A stretch of DNA of 64,000 bases from Sipunculus nudus (Eukaryota > Annelida > Sipuncula > Golfingiida > Sipunculidae): contig CM049310.1 of NCBI GenBank assembly GCA_026874595.1, forward strand, positions 83,117,056 to 83,181,055, written 5' to 3'. Of this stretch, positions 52,434 through 62,944 are shown piece by piece. The notes under the pieces were generated by a model. That model made no database searches and was not told where the DNA came from. It was given only the letters and a program-made list of their open reading frames with translations. The first letter of the stretch is position 1. The number at the start of each line of letters is the position of its first letter. The position numbers were made by a program, and so were the translations under genes.

Positions 52434-52725
52434 CATAAGTATTGTACATTTGTAACCTTACCGGGTTGGATTGCGGGGGGTTCTGCGGCATGAAACCCGC
52501 TTAGTTATCAGTGGGTCTAGACTATTGAATTCTGCACACAGGTACACATTCCTGCCATTTGTTCAAAACACATTGCAAATCTATAGTACCATGAACTCTT
52601 GTGTAGCTAACTTGCGGTATACAAACAAATTTGTGATTAGAAGCTGAATTTATAAATCTTGTACTGCACACTCAGGTTCTTTTTATTGGTATAGTGCTTC
52701 GTTTATTCTCTCTCTAGCTCCTCTG

Positions 52726-52744
52726 TAGTCAGTCAGTCAGTCAG

Positions 52745-52788
<44 letters not shown>

Positions 52789-52865
52789 GCGCACACACAA
52801 ACACACGACCCTGTTATCTGTCTGTCTCTTTCTCTTTCTTTCTCTCTCTCCCCCTCTTTCACACA
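52726..52865. repeat. mixed AGTC, CT and AC simple repeats
   Basis: (CAGT)n, (CT)n, (AC)n and further CT-rich runs in series, followed by CTGTC-rich sequence to about 52980. Confidence 0.9.
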
Positions 52866-52989
52866 TACACATACACATACGACCCTGTTGACCTCTGTCT
52901 CTCTGACTCTCCTGTTGTCTCCCTGTCTGTCCTGCTGTCCGTCCAACTGGCTTTCTTTGGTCTGTCCAGTTGCTTGGACAGTTTCGCTG

Positions 52990-53830
52990 AAATGGTAATA
53001 CGTCTTGAGGCCAGCAGGTATTGGTTAACCTTTAGAAATGAACCAAATACTGATTGACATCTGCTGGTTGATCAGGATACTAATGGACTTGAGGTAGCAT
53101 TCATGGCAGCCCCCCCCCCCCCCCCCCCCAGTTTAAAATCAGTCGAAAATTTGTATCAAATGCATATGAAACCCAATAAAGTTTCTTACGATGGCATATA
53201 TATATACATGAAATTCATATCTATTGATATGATATTTTGATACTTGAGTTTAAAATTTTAAAAGGAACAATTTTTGACAAGCAGTAACAGCAAACTACTT
53301 TTAGTTGGATAATACATCATGACCATATCAAACTGTTTACTTTTCCTTTTCCTCTATCAAGTTTCTTAAAACTAATTTAATAATTTGATTAAACAAACAA
53401 AAATTTAATTTAATTTTTACAGGAAGGAAAGATAGTTGTTGGGAAAATGGTTTGAAATATTGTCTTGAAGTCTGATATTTGCCAATTAAAAAGTGGTTTG
53501 TTGTTACTGGTTGCTTAAAACGTCTCTTTTAAAAAAATGAATGTTCTAAAATATTTAACTTTCATATGAACATGAAGCTTGCTTTCAGGAATACATATAC
53601 CATCATCAAGATTACTTCACCAGGTTCAACATTTGTACTGTTTTGGGTTTTAATTTTAACTGAGTTTTGGTTTGATTATGATTGAAGGGTTTTTTACAGC
53701 GATGTGATACCTTACATTAGAGGGCGTGGGGCCTCTTAAATATTGAGCTATGAAGCTTTTACAAAAGTTTACAAACATTTTTCAGTACTCTCATAGGCAC
53801 AGACTTTGGTTCACACAAGAATTTGAATAA
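52990..53830. other. no gene; C tract
   Basis: A run of about 20 C at 53110-53129; otherwise AT-rich with no exon. Confidence 0.45.
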
Positions 53831-53844
53831 AGTATGGACATTCG

Positions 53845-54067
53845 AGAGATAAACACTCGGCTCTCTGCGCTGGCGACCTGGGTTCGATCCCCGGTGCATC
53901 TATGAAAGAGGGTTGTAGTGGTCTGTCTAAGGCCGGTGGTTTTCTCCGGTTTCTCCGGTTTCCTCTATCTTGATCTAGACACTACCTAACGCCACAATCT
54001 GTGCCGGGGAGTGGCTCGATTAGTTATTATTGCTCTTTTTACAATCCATGTAAAATAAATAAAGTTT
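53845..54067 (+). mobile_element. tRNA-derived SINE (different family)
   Basis: A perfect B box in GGGTTCGATCCCC near 53880, an A-box-like region just before it, a central GGTTTTCTCCGGTTTCTCCG block, and a tail ending GTAAAATAAATAAAG. Head-body-tail order is that of tRNA-derived SINEs. It differs from the 39311 family. Confidence 0.75.
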
Positions 54068-54069
54068 AA

Positions 54070-54690
54070 TTAATTTTCGTTGCTCTTAAAATTAACATCT
54101 GTGGGTCTTACAAATACACCTTTGAAACACGTGCTCACATGTCAATAGACCATAACGACTGTACAAAAACTTGTAAATTTATTAAGTAACAATGTATCAA
54201 ACAATGGGTGTAATAAAATAATGTATCACATTTTGTAAATTAGAGAGTTCTGATTGGCTGCATTTTGAGAAAGATATGCTTCGGTCACTTCTTTGGCGGA
54301 ACACATCATGGTCCCATCTGGAGTGTTGATAAATTGAGCAAATATACATAAATCTATAAGTTTATATATATTACATAAATATGAATATACAAATAAAATG
54401 ACTGATCTACTTTCATTCATTCAGCTTTACATTGAGCAAGATTGATGGCAATTTCTGAATGACAGTGGTTAAAAACATGTGCAAACATCAAGTATAGTAT
54501 AAATACTTAAGTTATATCACAGATATATATACATAATCATTTATTCAAAGGCGTATTTGGCAAAGAAACTCTTCATACAAAAGATAATCCTATACCTGAA
54601 AGCCAGGACTAAAACTAACCTTTTGGGTTATTATGCAATATTCTTTGAGTGAATACAGGTAAAAGCGGAAAAATAAAATTGAACATTCAA
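54070..54690. other. no gene recognised
   Basis: AT-rich; nothing recognised. Confidence 0.4.
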
Positions 54691-54695
54691 ATGAT

Positions 54696-54750
54696 CACGT
54701 GATCAGGGTAAAATCGAACGTTGAACATCACGTGGTGTGAAAATCACGTG
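54696..54750. promoter_or_regulatory. three CACGTG E-boxes
   Basis: CACGTG at 54696-54701, 54729-54734 and 54745-54750, two of them inside ATCACGTGAT palindromes. Three in 55 bp is unusual in AT-rich sequence. These are binding sites of USF/MITF/TFE-type factors if used. No gene start is adjacent. Confidence 0.3.
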
Positions 54751-54803
54751 ATCAGTATTAACAGTGATACAAGATCATTTATACATATAAACATACCATA
54801 AAC

Positions 54804-55781
54804 CATAGACGGATCTCGGAATGTTCCTCAACAGAAACCATATTATATTCAGTTACATATATGTTCTGCTACAAATAGGGTTCCATGCTAGGGCTGAAAA
54901 AGATAGCAAATTTTGACTGAAATATGGGGCGTGTTTTCGTTGTCCGCACATGTTCCTGTTCCTGTTCGCAAAACTGATGCAAACAAGAACATGTAACAAA
55001 AACGTATTGTTCGAATACGTGCGCCTTAAAAAAGCCAGTCATAACTTTTCAACAATACATGTCATTTAATTTTCATTATTTTCATCAAATATATGAGATG
55101 CATTTTAATTATGACAAATTAAACGTTATACTAGACAATGAAATTAAAATAAACAGTCCGTGTGTGGTTATAGGCACATCTTTCCTTGCCGCCATTGTTG
55201 CCAGCCTTTACCTTATTCCTGCGCCCCCTGGTGGTGTAACCAACCCCGGGAGTTGGTTATGATTTTCTTGAACAACGAAGAGGAACATGTTCGTGTTCGT
55301 GGACTAAAACGGTCTTTGTTCATAAACAGAGGTATGAACAGGAACATGTTCATGGAACGTAAACACGCCCATGCATAACCCAGCTGGGACTCATGTGTTC
55401 GTTTCCATGGCGACAATGTAACAACATTATTGACTTTTGTTTATACCAATACAACGTGTGTATAGGTTCTTCTTAGCAACGGCTTAACTTTCTCCCAGGG
55501 ATGGAATACAGATATAAATAGACTGGAAGAACTCCGAAAATAGTTAGTACGTTATACGTTTCGTTAGCTGCATAATACTGATAACTATGTACCGAAAAAA
55601 GCGAAGTGTCATAAAAAAAATATCTAGTATATATGTTTAAGGCCAAAGGATAATTATTTAATATAGATTGCCCGTAAGTTGGCAGATATATTTCAAAAAC
55701 ATGTAACACATGAACTCGAACCCGTGTTCTCGAACATTCATTTAAGCCCTATTCTGTACAATTGGCTTAGATCCGTCTATG
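54804..55781. mobile_element. long inverted-repeat element (foldback/MITE-like)
   Basis: Outer inverted ends CATAGACGGATCT (54804-54816) and AGATCCGTCTATG (55769-55781). Further inverted matches: ACAAATAGGGTT against AAGCCCTATTCTGT, and GGGCGTGTTTTCGTTG...ACATGTTCCTGTTC (about 54926-54965) against GAACAGGAACATGTTCATGG...AAACACGCCC (about 55336-55370). Rich in GAACATG/CATGTTC strings. The right arm carries about 290 extra bp. No transposase. Confidence 0.55.
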
Positions 55782-55921
55782 TGGTATGTATACAGCTATG
55801 TGCTGATGTAGTGCATAATATGTGGATACAGTGTAAAAGAAATGATAAACAATGATATTGTACAGTAATAAATAATTATCCTGATAATCAATACAATGTA
55901 TATTTGCTTAGAATATATAAA

Positions 55922-56036
<115 letters not shown>

Positions 56037-56039
56037 GTT

Positions 56040-57320
56040 TTGTGGAGTAGGTAGAATAATCAGCAAGTGTAAGTGTATACAATAAATGTGCAGTTTTGTA
56101 CTACTACATGACTCTTTAACAATGATAGAGTTCGATCCCGTCTGTTTTCATGTCGTTCATTTCACTTAACATGTATTTACATCATATGTACATATGTATT
56201 TTGTTTGATTCAATCACACGTATTTACACCATGCCTGTATCGCATGTACACTGACACCTTCACGTGTTTATTTCCAATTTTCTTCTTCTGACAGGGAAGA
56301 TTGGCAGTCCTAATTGGCAGTCCTTATTCCCCCTACAGTGCTTGCTCCAGTTGTTAAAAGTAACCTTCAGGGTTGAAGTTTTATTGTTCCGTTTGGGTAG
56401 GAATAATAAACGTAGCCAGCGCCCTCTGGAGCCTCCCAAAAATATTATGTTAAATTGCGTTTGGCGCAAGGGGCACAAAATGCAACATGTTATTAAAGAA
56501 ATAATTATCCCCTCAGCTTAAGATGATCATTATTATTCTGTAAGGTTTAATCTTTTAAAACTGATTAATGTCAGGATTTCTTGTGTGTCCCTGTATGTAC
56601 GAAACATAGGACCGTTTCAAACACTACATTGCGGTGCAGGAGGTGGTACAGAAAATTCACACCAGATGGCGCGATTCATATTTTTTCATGGCCACTTATG
56701 AACATGACGAACCTTCATCCCCATATAAGTGTTTGTTTGCAATATGTATGCATAAGGGTTATGTAATACTGTCTTATGAGCGTAAGGAATATATTACGAA
56801 TATTCACGAAGAACAACTAATTATAAATCACTTTTATCATTGTATCTCTATTAATGTTTAAGATTATCACAATCTTAACCCCTTGAACTAGAGCTGATTA
56901 GAACTATGAAATAATATTATTATGTACAAAAAAGGGTGTAATCTCCGCTGTATTAAGATAATACGTAAGACGTTTTGACTAAAATCAAAGTGACTAGAAA
57001 TTCACTCAATTGTGAGTTGGAAATACATTCAATACGAGAAATATTTAACATAGTTGCCACCTAGTGGCAAAAATTACAAATATGCATGAATTTTCGGTCT
57101 TAATTAACTGAATAAATTCACTAAAAAAGCCCACTGTCGTCATGGCGCTTTAAATTGTGATCATCAATAATAAGATTCCTAAAATTCCTTCATTTGCATA
57201 TGAAAAGAATGCCGAAAAAGTATTAAAATATCAGGGTATGTTACATTCTATATCTGTGTGTGTTGGTATGACCGCATGCATGTGTGACAGATGAAAAATG
57301 AAAATGCTGATGCACTGAAT
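56040..57320. other. no gene recognised
   Basis: AT-rich region downstream of the CLC gene. Small open frames at 56260-56861 have no recognisable motif. Confidence 0.4.
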
Positions 57321-57334
57321 AACCTAAAACCGCT

Positions 57335-57402
57335 TGACGTCATCAGCGAGTCTGGATTCTTGAGCAGGAGCCTTTTACGTCACCCTCACATGGATGACGT
57401 CA
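57335..57402. promoter_or_regulatory. CRE cluster beyond the 3' end of the CLC gene
   Basis: TGACGTCA at 57335-57342 and 57395-57402 with a TTACGTCA half-site near 57376. Same motif type as at 4951-5008. Confidence 0.3.
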
Positions 57403-57437
57403 CAATTCGAGATACGGCTGTGTCGTGACTGAGAGCC

Positions 57438-57788
57438 TCACAGTTTGGTGTTACGTGAAATGCTGTCTCGACTCTCATTGGACAAGGACCCGTCTGGAAC
57501 GACCCTGATGACCTCCTTCTGGTTGCCAACGGTAACAGCAGGGATGATACAGACCTCGGAGTCCGTGTTTGAGCCGATCTCCATATCCTGTTCCTCTTCT
57601 TCCTTGGCTGCGAGTCGCTCGGTGACTCGGTAAGAAAGTAGATCTTTTCTGGTGATCATGCCGACCAGTCTGTTCCTTTTGTCTATGACCATAAGATGAC
57701 GCAATCCCATTGTTCTGAATATCATATACGTCCGGTAGAGGGAGTACTCTTCGTCTATCTTCATAGCCGACCGGTTGACGTACGGTTC
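57438..57788 (-). CDS. CLC terminal exon (CBS2 and tail)
   Basis: 351 nt, acceptor CCTTCTCAG, 116 codons plus TGA. It starts EPYVNRSAMKI where relatives have a PSP-type string, continues through FRTMGLRHLMVIDKR and GMITRKDL, then an acidic run (KEEEEQDMEIG) and a Ser/Asn-rich end. Confidence 0.88.
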   Translation of the reverse strand, partial: EPYVNRSAMKIDEEYSLYRTYMIFRTMGLRHLMVIDKRNRLVGMITRKDLLSYRVTERLAAKEEEEQDMEIGSNTDSEVCIIPAVTVGNQKEVIRVVPDGSLSNESRDSISRNTKL

Positions 57789-60700
57789 CTGAGAAGGAAA
57801 ATAAAAAAAATTAAAGTATTTGTCAATATATATAAGGGGCAGACCCTTGGGGAAAGTGGGGGGGATGTCAGGGGGGGGGGTAAAAACCCTCAACTCCCAT
57901 CCAAAAGCTTAAAAACGTTAAATTCAATTTTAAAAAAATAAACATACAAACAATGAGCTTGTTCAGAATTCTAGTTTGGCATACTGGCATAGGATAAAAT
58001 CATGCATATAAGTATGTAAAAACTATAACAAAAACAGGAATAACGTGTTCTCACTGTTATAGAATATAATACATATCATTACTTACCAGATTAATTTTCA
58101 TATTCTGATATTGCGAGAACTTGCAGAAGGTCTTTACTCTCTCCATGGCGGCAGACGGGTCGGCAATGTAATCTATTGAGATCTGCAATAGAAAAAAAGG
58201 GTATCGAGATATTAGTTTTTCATTTCAACGCTAGGTGATGCTGAAGGTTACAGTTTGCACTTGTCAAATTTGTCAAGTCCATTCTATTCAAAGTTGTTTT
58301 CCATCTGCACACTAGATGTCGCTGTTAACTGACGGAGAGAGGAATGCGACTAATGTCGACCATTCTCCCCTCTTGGTAGTTCGATCACACGTCGCAGTGG
58401 GAAACATTAATGATTATTATTCTGGAAATGTTCAATTTCAAATGCTTCCCATCTAACAGACAATGTTATATAACTGTAAATAGTTGTTTTGATTTCCGTA
58501 AAGTTATGTTTTTCAATGTACCATAAAACAAAAACAGACTTAATCACTAATATAACTGGGCTGCCAAATATTTCAGGAAAATTGTTTAATATAAGTTTAA
58601 GTCATCTCTTGAAACTTGTTTTGTATTTAAAACATAAGGTAACTAAAAATGTCCACTTATACGCGACTTTACTTTCCTGAAAGATTCAATCATTGTAAAG
58701 AGTCTCAACTAATTACTTCTACTCAAATCGAACCAGTTTGGTATTGTATACTTTTCTCGCCTGTCAAATTTCAAAATCGAAATTGTTTACATTTCAAGGA
58801 AACCCCTCCTGTCTACATTCTACATGCTTACAACATATTTTTTGTACCTTGAAGTCCTTAAAACATAACCCCTCGTGTTCATGTTACATATAATTTGCCT
58901 TGAAACAATACTTATCCAAAATGTTTGAACAGACTACACCACCCTCTTGACTATAATTTTACTTACGCCGCTGGCGTATTTATAATCGTTCTACCAAAAT
59001 ATGGTCCGAGAGAACAAATTTGACACAATGCATGGAATTTTGCATGATTGCTGGGGGAAAAGTAAAAAAGGCCCTTCATTTCTTGAAAGGATGCATATAA
59101 TCAACACAAATATTTCCACAACTTTGAGCATTCTTTTATGGGATCTAGGCAAGGGAGAAAAAAAAATCCATGGGTCAATTTGAGCGGCGAATCCTTAGAA
59201 CAATTACTTATTTTATTTATTTTTGTGGCCTTAATACAAATAAAACCCATTCATCCGTCGTGCTCCGTTTTTTTTTTTTTTTTTAAATAAAGTTAGGATT
59301 AAAAAAAATACTTACATCTTCATATTTGACCTGGAGAGGAACCACCCCGTCCTGGTCTGCGTTATAAATGCTGTCTTGTAAGAGTATGACATACAACTCG
59401 TTTCTGAAAAGGTGAGAGCTGCCTGTAGCCCATTGTGCGAACATTTAGCAAAAAAACTCATATAAACATCAAACGTAAAGTCTTTTTTTTTATCGGAGGC
59501 CCAATCTTAAAAATCAGAAACAAAACTTCAGTCTCTTTATCAACTCGATGGAAGCAGAACATTGAAAAATGTAACATCGATTTTAAATATATAAATATAT
59601 ATATAATTTATTGATTAATTTAAATGTTCAAACAGAACGTTTACTGTCATTTTAAGATATCTTTAGGTGAAGATACCCCCCCCCCCCCCCGGCAAAGATT
59701 ATGATCCCACCACATGTGGGTAGCCCATTCAGGGAAGATGTAAGTCACACAATATATGCGCCTGCGTTGTGAGATATTAAATATACATCTCTGTTGTGAG
59801 ATGTGATGTCTGTTTCACTGTTGTGAGATGTGATGTCTGTTTCACTGTTGTGGGATGGGATGTCTGTTTCACTGTTATGGGATGTGATGTCTATTTCTCT
59901 GTTGAGAGATGTGATGTCTATGACACTGTTGTCGGATGTGATGTCTGTTTCACTGTTGTGGGATGTGATGTCTATTTCTCTATTGTGAGATATGAGTCTA
60001 TTTATCTGTTGTGAGATGTGATGTCTATTTCACTGTTGTGAGTTGTGATGTCTACTTATCTGTTGTGAGATGTGATGTCTATTTCACTGTTGTGAGATGT
60101 GATGTCTATTTCACTGTTGTGAGATGTGATGTCTATGTCACTGTTGTGGGATGTGATGTCTGTTTCACTGTTGTGGGATGTAATGTCTGTTTTACTAATG
60201 TGAGATTTGATGTCTGTTTCTCTGTTGTGAGATGTGAGTCTATTTATCTGTTGTGAGATGTGATGTCTATTTCACTGTTGTGGGATGTGATCTCTATTTC
60301 TCTGTTGTGAGATGTGATGTCTATTTCTCTGTTGTGAGATGTGATGTCTGTTTCACTGTTGTGGGATGTGATGTCTATTTTACTGTTGTGAGATGTGATG
60401 TCTTTTTCACTAATGCGGGATGTGATGTCTATTTCACTGTTGTGGGATGTGATCTCTATTTCTCTGTTGTGAGATGTGATCTCTATTTCTCTGTTGTGAG
60501 ATGTGATGTCTATTTCTCTGTTGTGAGATGTGATGTCTGTTTCACTGTTGTGGGATGTGATGTCTATTTCTCTGTTGTGAGATGTTATGTCTATTTCACT
60601 GTTGTGGGATATGATCTCTATTTCTCTGTTGTGAGATGTGATGTCTATTTCTCTGTTGTGAGATGTGAAGTCTGTTTCACTGTTGTGGGATGTGATGTCT

Positions 60701-62936
60701 ATTTCTCTGTTGTGAGATGTGATGTCTATTTCTCTGTTGTGATATGTGATGTCTGTTTAACTGTTGTGGGATGTGATGTCTATTTCTCTGTTGTGGATGT
60801 GATCTCTATTTCTCTGTTGTGAGATGTGATGTCTATTTCTCTGTTCTGGGATGTGATGTCTATTTATCTGTTGTGAGATGTGATGTCTATTTCTCTGTTG
60901 TGATATGTGATGTCTGTTTCACTGTTATGGGATGTGATGTCTATTTCTCTGTTGAGAGATGTGATGTCTATGACACTGTTGTCGGATGTGATGTCTGTTT
61001 CACTGTTGTGGGATGTGATGTCTATTTCTCTATTGTGAGATATGAGTCTATTTATCTGTTGTGAGATGTGATGTCTATTTCACTGTTGTGAGTTGTGATG
61101 TCTACTTATCTGTTGTGAGATGTGATGTCTATTTCACTGTTGTGAGATGTGATGTCTATTTCACTGTTGTGAGATGTGATGTCTATGTCACTGTTGTGGG
61201 ATGTGATGTCTGTTTCACTGTTGTGGGATGTAATGTCTGTTTTACTAATGTGAGATTTGATGTCTGTTTCTCTGTTGTGAGATGTGAGTCTATTTATCTG
61301 TTGTGAGATGTGATGTCTATTTCACTGTTGTGGGATATGATCTCTATTTCTCTGTTGTGAGATGTGATGTCTATTTCTCTGTTGTGAGATGTGATGTCTG
61401 TTTCACTGTTGTGGGATGTGATGTCTATTTCACTGTTGTGAGATGTGATGTCTTTTTCACTAATGCGGGATGTGATGTCTATTTCACTGTTGTGGGATGT
61501 GATCTCTATTTCTCTGTTGTGAGATGTGATCTCTATTTCTCTGTTGTGAGATGTGATGTCTATTTCTCTGTTGTGAGATGTGATGTCTGTTTCACTGTTG
61601 TGGGATGTGATGTCTATTTCTCTGTTGTGAGATGTGATGTCTATTTCTCTGTTGTGAGATGTGAAGTCTGTTTCACTGTTGTGGGATGTGATGTCTATTT
61701 CTCTGTTGTGAGATGTGATGTCTATTTCTCTGTTGTGATATGTGATGTCTGTTTAACTGTTGTGGGATGTGATGTCTATTTCTCTGTTGTGGATGTGATC
61801 TCTATTTCTCTGTTGTGAGATGTGATGTCTATTTCTCTGTTCTGGGATGTGATGTCTATTTATCTGTTGTGAGATGTGATGTCTATTTCTCTGTTGTGAT
61901 ATGTGATGTCTGTTTCACTGTTGTGGGATGTGATGTCTATTTCTCTGTTGTGAGATGTGATGTCCTTGTCACTGTTGTTGGATGTAGTGTCTATTTCACT
62001 GTTGTTGGATGAGATCTCTATTTCTCTGTTGTGAGATGTGATGTCTATTTCTCTGTTGTGAGATGTGATGTCTTTGTCACTGCTGTGGGATGTGATGTCT
62101 ATTTCACTGTTGTGAGATGTGATGTCTATTTCTCTGTTGTGAGTTGTGATGTCTATTTATCTGTTGTGAGATGTGATGTCTATTTGTCTGTTGTGAATTG
62201 TGATGCAGTGTTTACGCCTCTGTTTGTGATTTAATGACGGCTTTTGTGCTAAAGGATTTGATGTCCTACGAACTTGTGTGGCGTGAGATGTGATGTTCAA
62301 TCCTTCACGGCAAATGTTTTTGTGGTGAGATGTGATTTCTGTTTCTGTGTTGTCAGGGGCTATGTCTGTTTTTTTTTTTTTTTTTTTTTTTTTGTGCTGT
62401 GGGATGTACAATCTACTTCTCTGTGGTGAAATGAGGTGTTTGCTTGTGTTGTGAGATGTGATATCTACTTCAGTGTTGTGAGATGTAATGTCTGCACTGT
62501 GAGATGTTATATGTGCTACAGTGTTGCGAAATGTAATGCCAGCGTTGAGAGATGTGATGATTGCGTTTAATTTGTGATATCTATGTTGTGAGATGTGATG
62601 GCTAAATTATGAGATGTGATGTCTGCTTCAGTGTTGCGAAATGTGATGTCTGCATCGTGAGTTGTGACATTTGCTGCGTTGTGAAATGTGATGTCTGCGA
62701 TTTCAGGTGTAATGTTTGTTTGTGAGATGTGTTATCTGCATTGTGAAATAGGTTACCTTGTCACCATGCCACACACGACCTCTGTCCTGGTTTCATCGTC
62801 AAATTTGACCACCGGGAACCCACCGTGGTCCGAGTCTCTGAGCAACCTGGCCAGGAAGGCCACTGTCTCCACGCTCTTAATACAGCGGACCGGGGACACC
62901 ATAACGTCCTTGGCCTGGTACAGCTCTAGATTCACT
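57438..62936 (-). CDS. CLC-type chloride/proton transporter, C-terminal four exons (5' partial)
   Basis: Exons 62936-62757, 59403-59316, 58182-58087 and 57788-57438 join in frame with GT-AG introns (phases 2, 0, 0) into about 238 residues to the stop. They hold the cytoplasmic paired CBS domains of CLC proteins: CBS1 (PVRCIKSVETVAFLARLL, GGFPVV, GMVTRNEL) and CBS2 (FRTMGLRHLMVID, RLVGMITRKDLLSYR). The FRTMGLRHL and TRKDL strings are closest to the ClC-6/ClC-7 branch, intracellular Cl-/H+ exchangers of endosomes and lysosomes. About 55 residues, acidic then Ser/Asn-rich, follow CBS2, longer than the vertebrate relatives I recall. The membrane domain must be encoded upstream (to the right). Transport direction and organelle are inferences. 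Confidence 0.85.
58087..58182 (-). CDS. CLC internal exon (linker between CBS1 and CBS2)
   Basis: 96 nt, acceptor CTATTGCAG, donor AATCTG|GTAAGT, phase 0 on both sides. Encodes 32 residues (ISIDYIADPSAAMERVK and KFSQYQNMKINL). Too short to stand out as an open frame; accepted because it joins its neighbours in frame. Confidence 0.75.
58190..59300. other. CLC intron, nothing recognised
   Basis: AT-rich intron with a T run near 59268. No repeat defined. Confidence 0.5.
59316..59403 (-). CDS. CLC internal exon (end of CBS1)
   Basis: 88 nt, acceptor TTTTCAG, donor GAAGAT|GTAAGT. Its first base completes an Arg codon split from the upstream exon, then NELYVILLQDSIYNADQDG and VVPLQVKYED. This matches the RxxLxxLL helix closing CBS1 in CLC proteins. 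Confidence 0.78.
59787..62745 (+). repeat. 27-bp minisatellite with ~1,050-bp higher-order repeat in a CLC intron
   Basis: The unit is 27 bp (TGTTGTGAGATGTGATGTCT plus ATTTCAC) and occurs roughly 85-90 times to about 62200, then in degenerate form almost to the next exon. A superunit starting at about 59860 is repeated 1,050 bp later with near identity over 59860-60580. The second copy then lacks 54 bp (two units). The plus strand stays open over long stretches because 27 is a multiple of three (9-residue unit CDVYFSVVR), but it lies antisense in an intron and is not called as a gene. Confidence 0.95.
62757..62936 (-). CDS. CLC internal exon (CBS1)
   Basis: 180 nt, acceptor TTTACTTTCAG, donor GACAAG|GTAACC. 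Encodes NLELYQAKDVMVSPV, SVETVAFLARLLRDSDHGGF and PVVKFDDETRTEVVCGMVT. The DVM-SPV and GFPVV strings are hallmark CBS1 positions of the ClC-6/7 group. Confidence 0.85.
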
Positions 62937-62944
62937 CTGAAAGT

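Noticed and set aside
53870-53900. tRNA gene (B box GGGTTCGATCCCC)
   Set aside because: No cloverleaf can be drawn from the flanks; the downstream body and tail are those of a SINE.
59796-62234. Long plus-strand open frames with CDVYFSVVR-type 9-residue repeats
   Set aside because: Product of a 27-bp minisatellite antisense to a CLC intron. Frames are interrupted at irregular units and there is no start context or splice structure.
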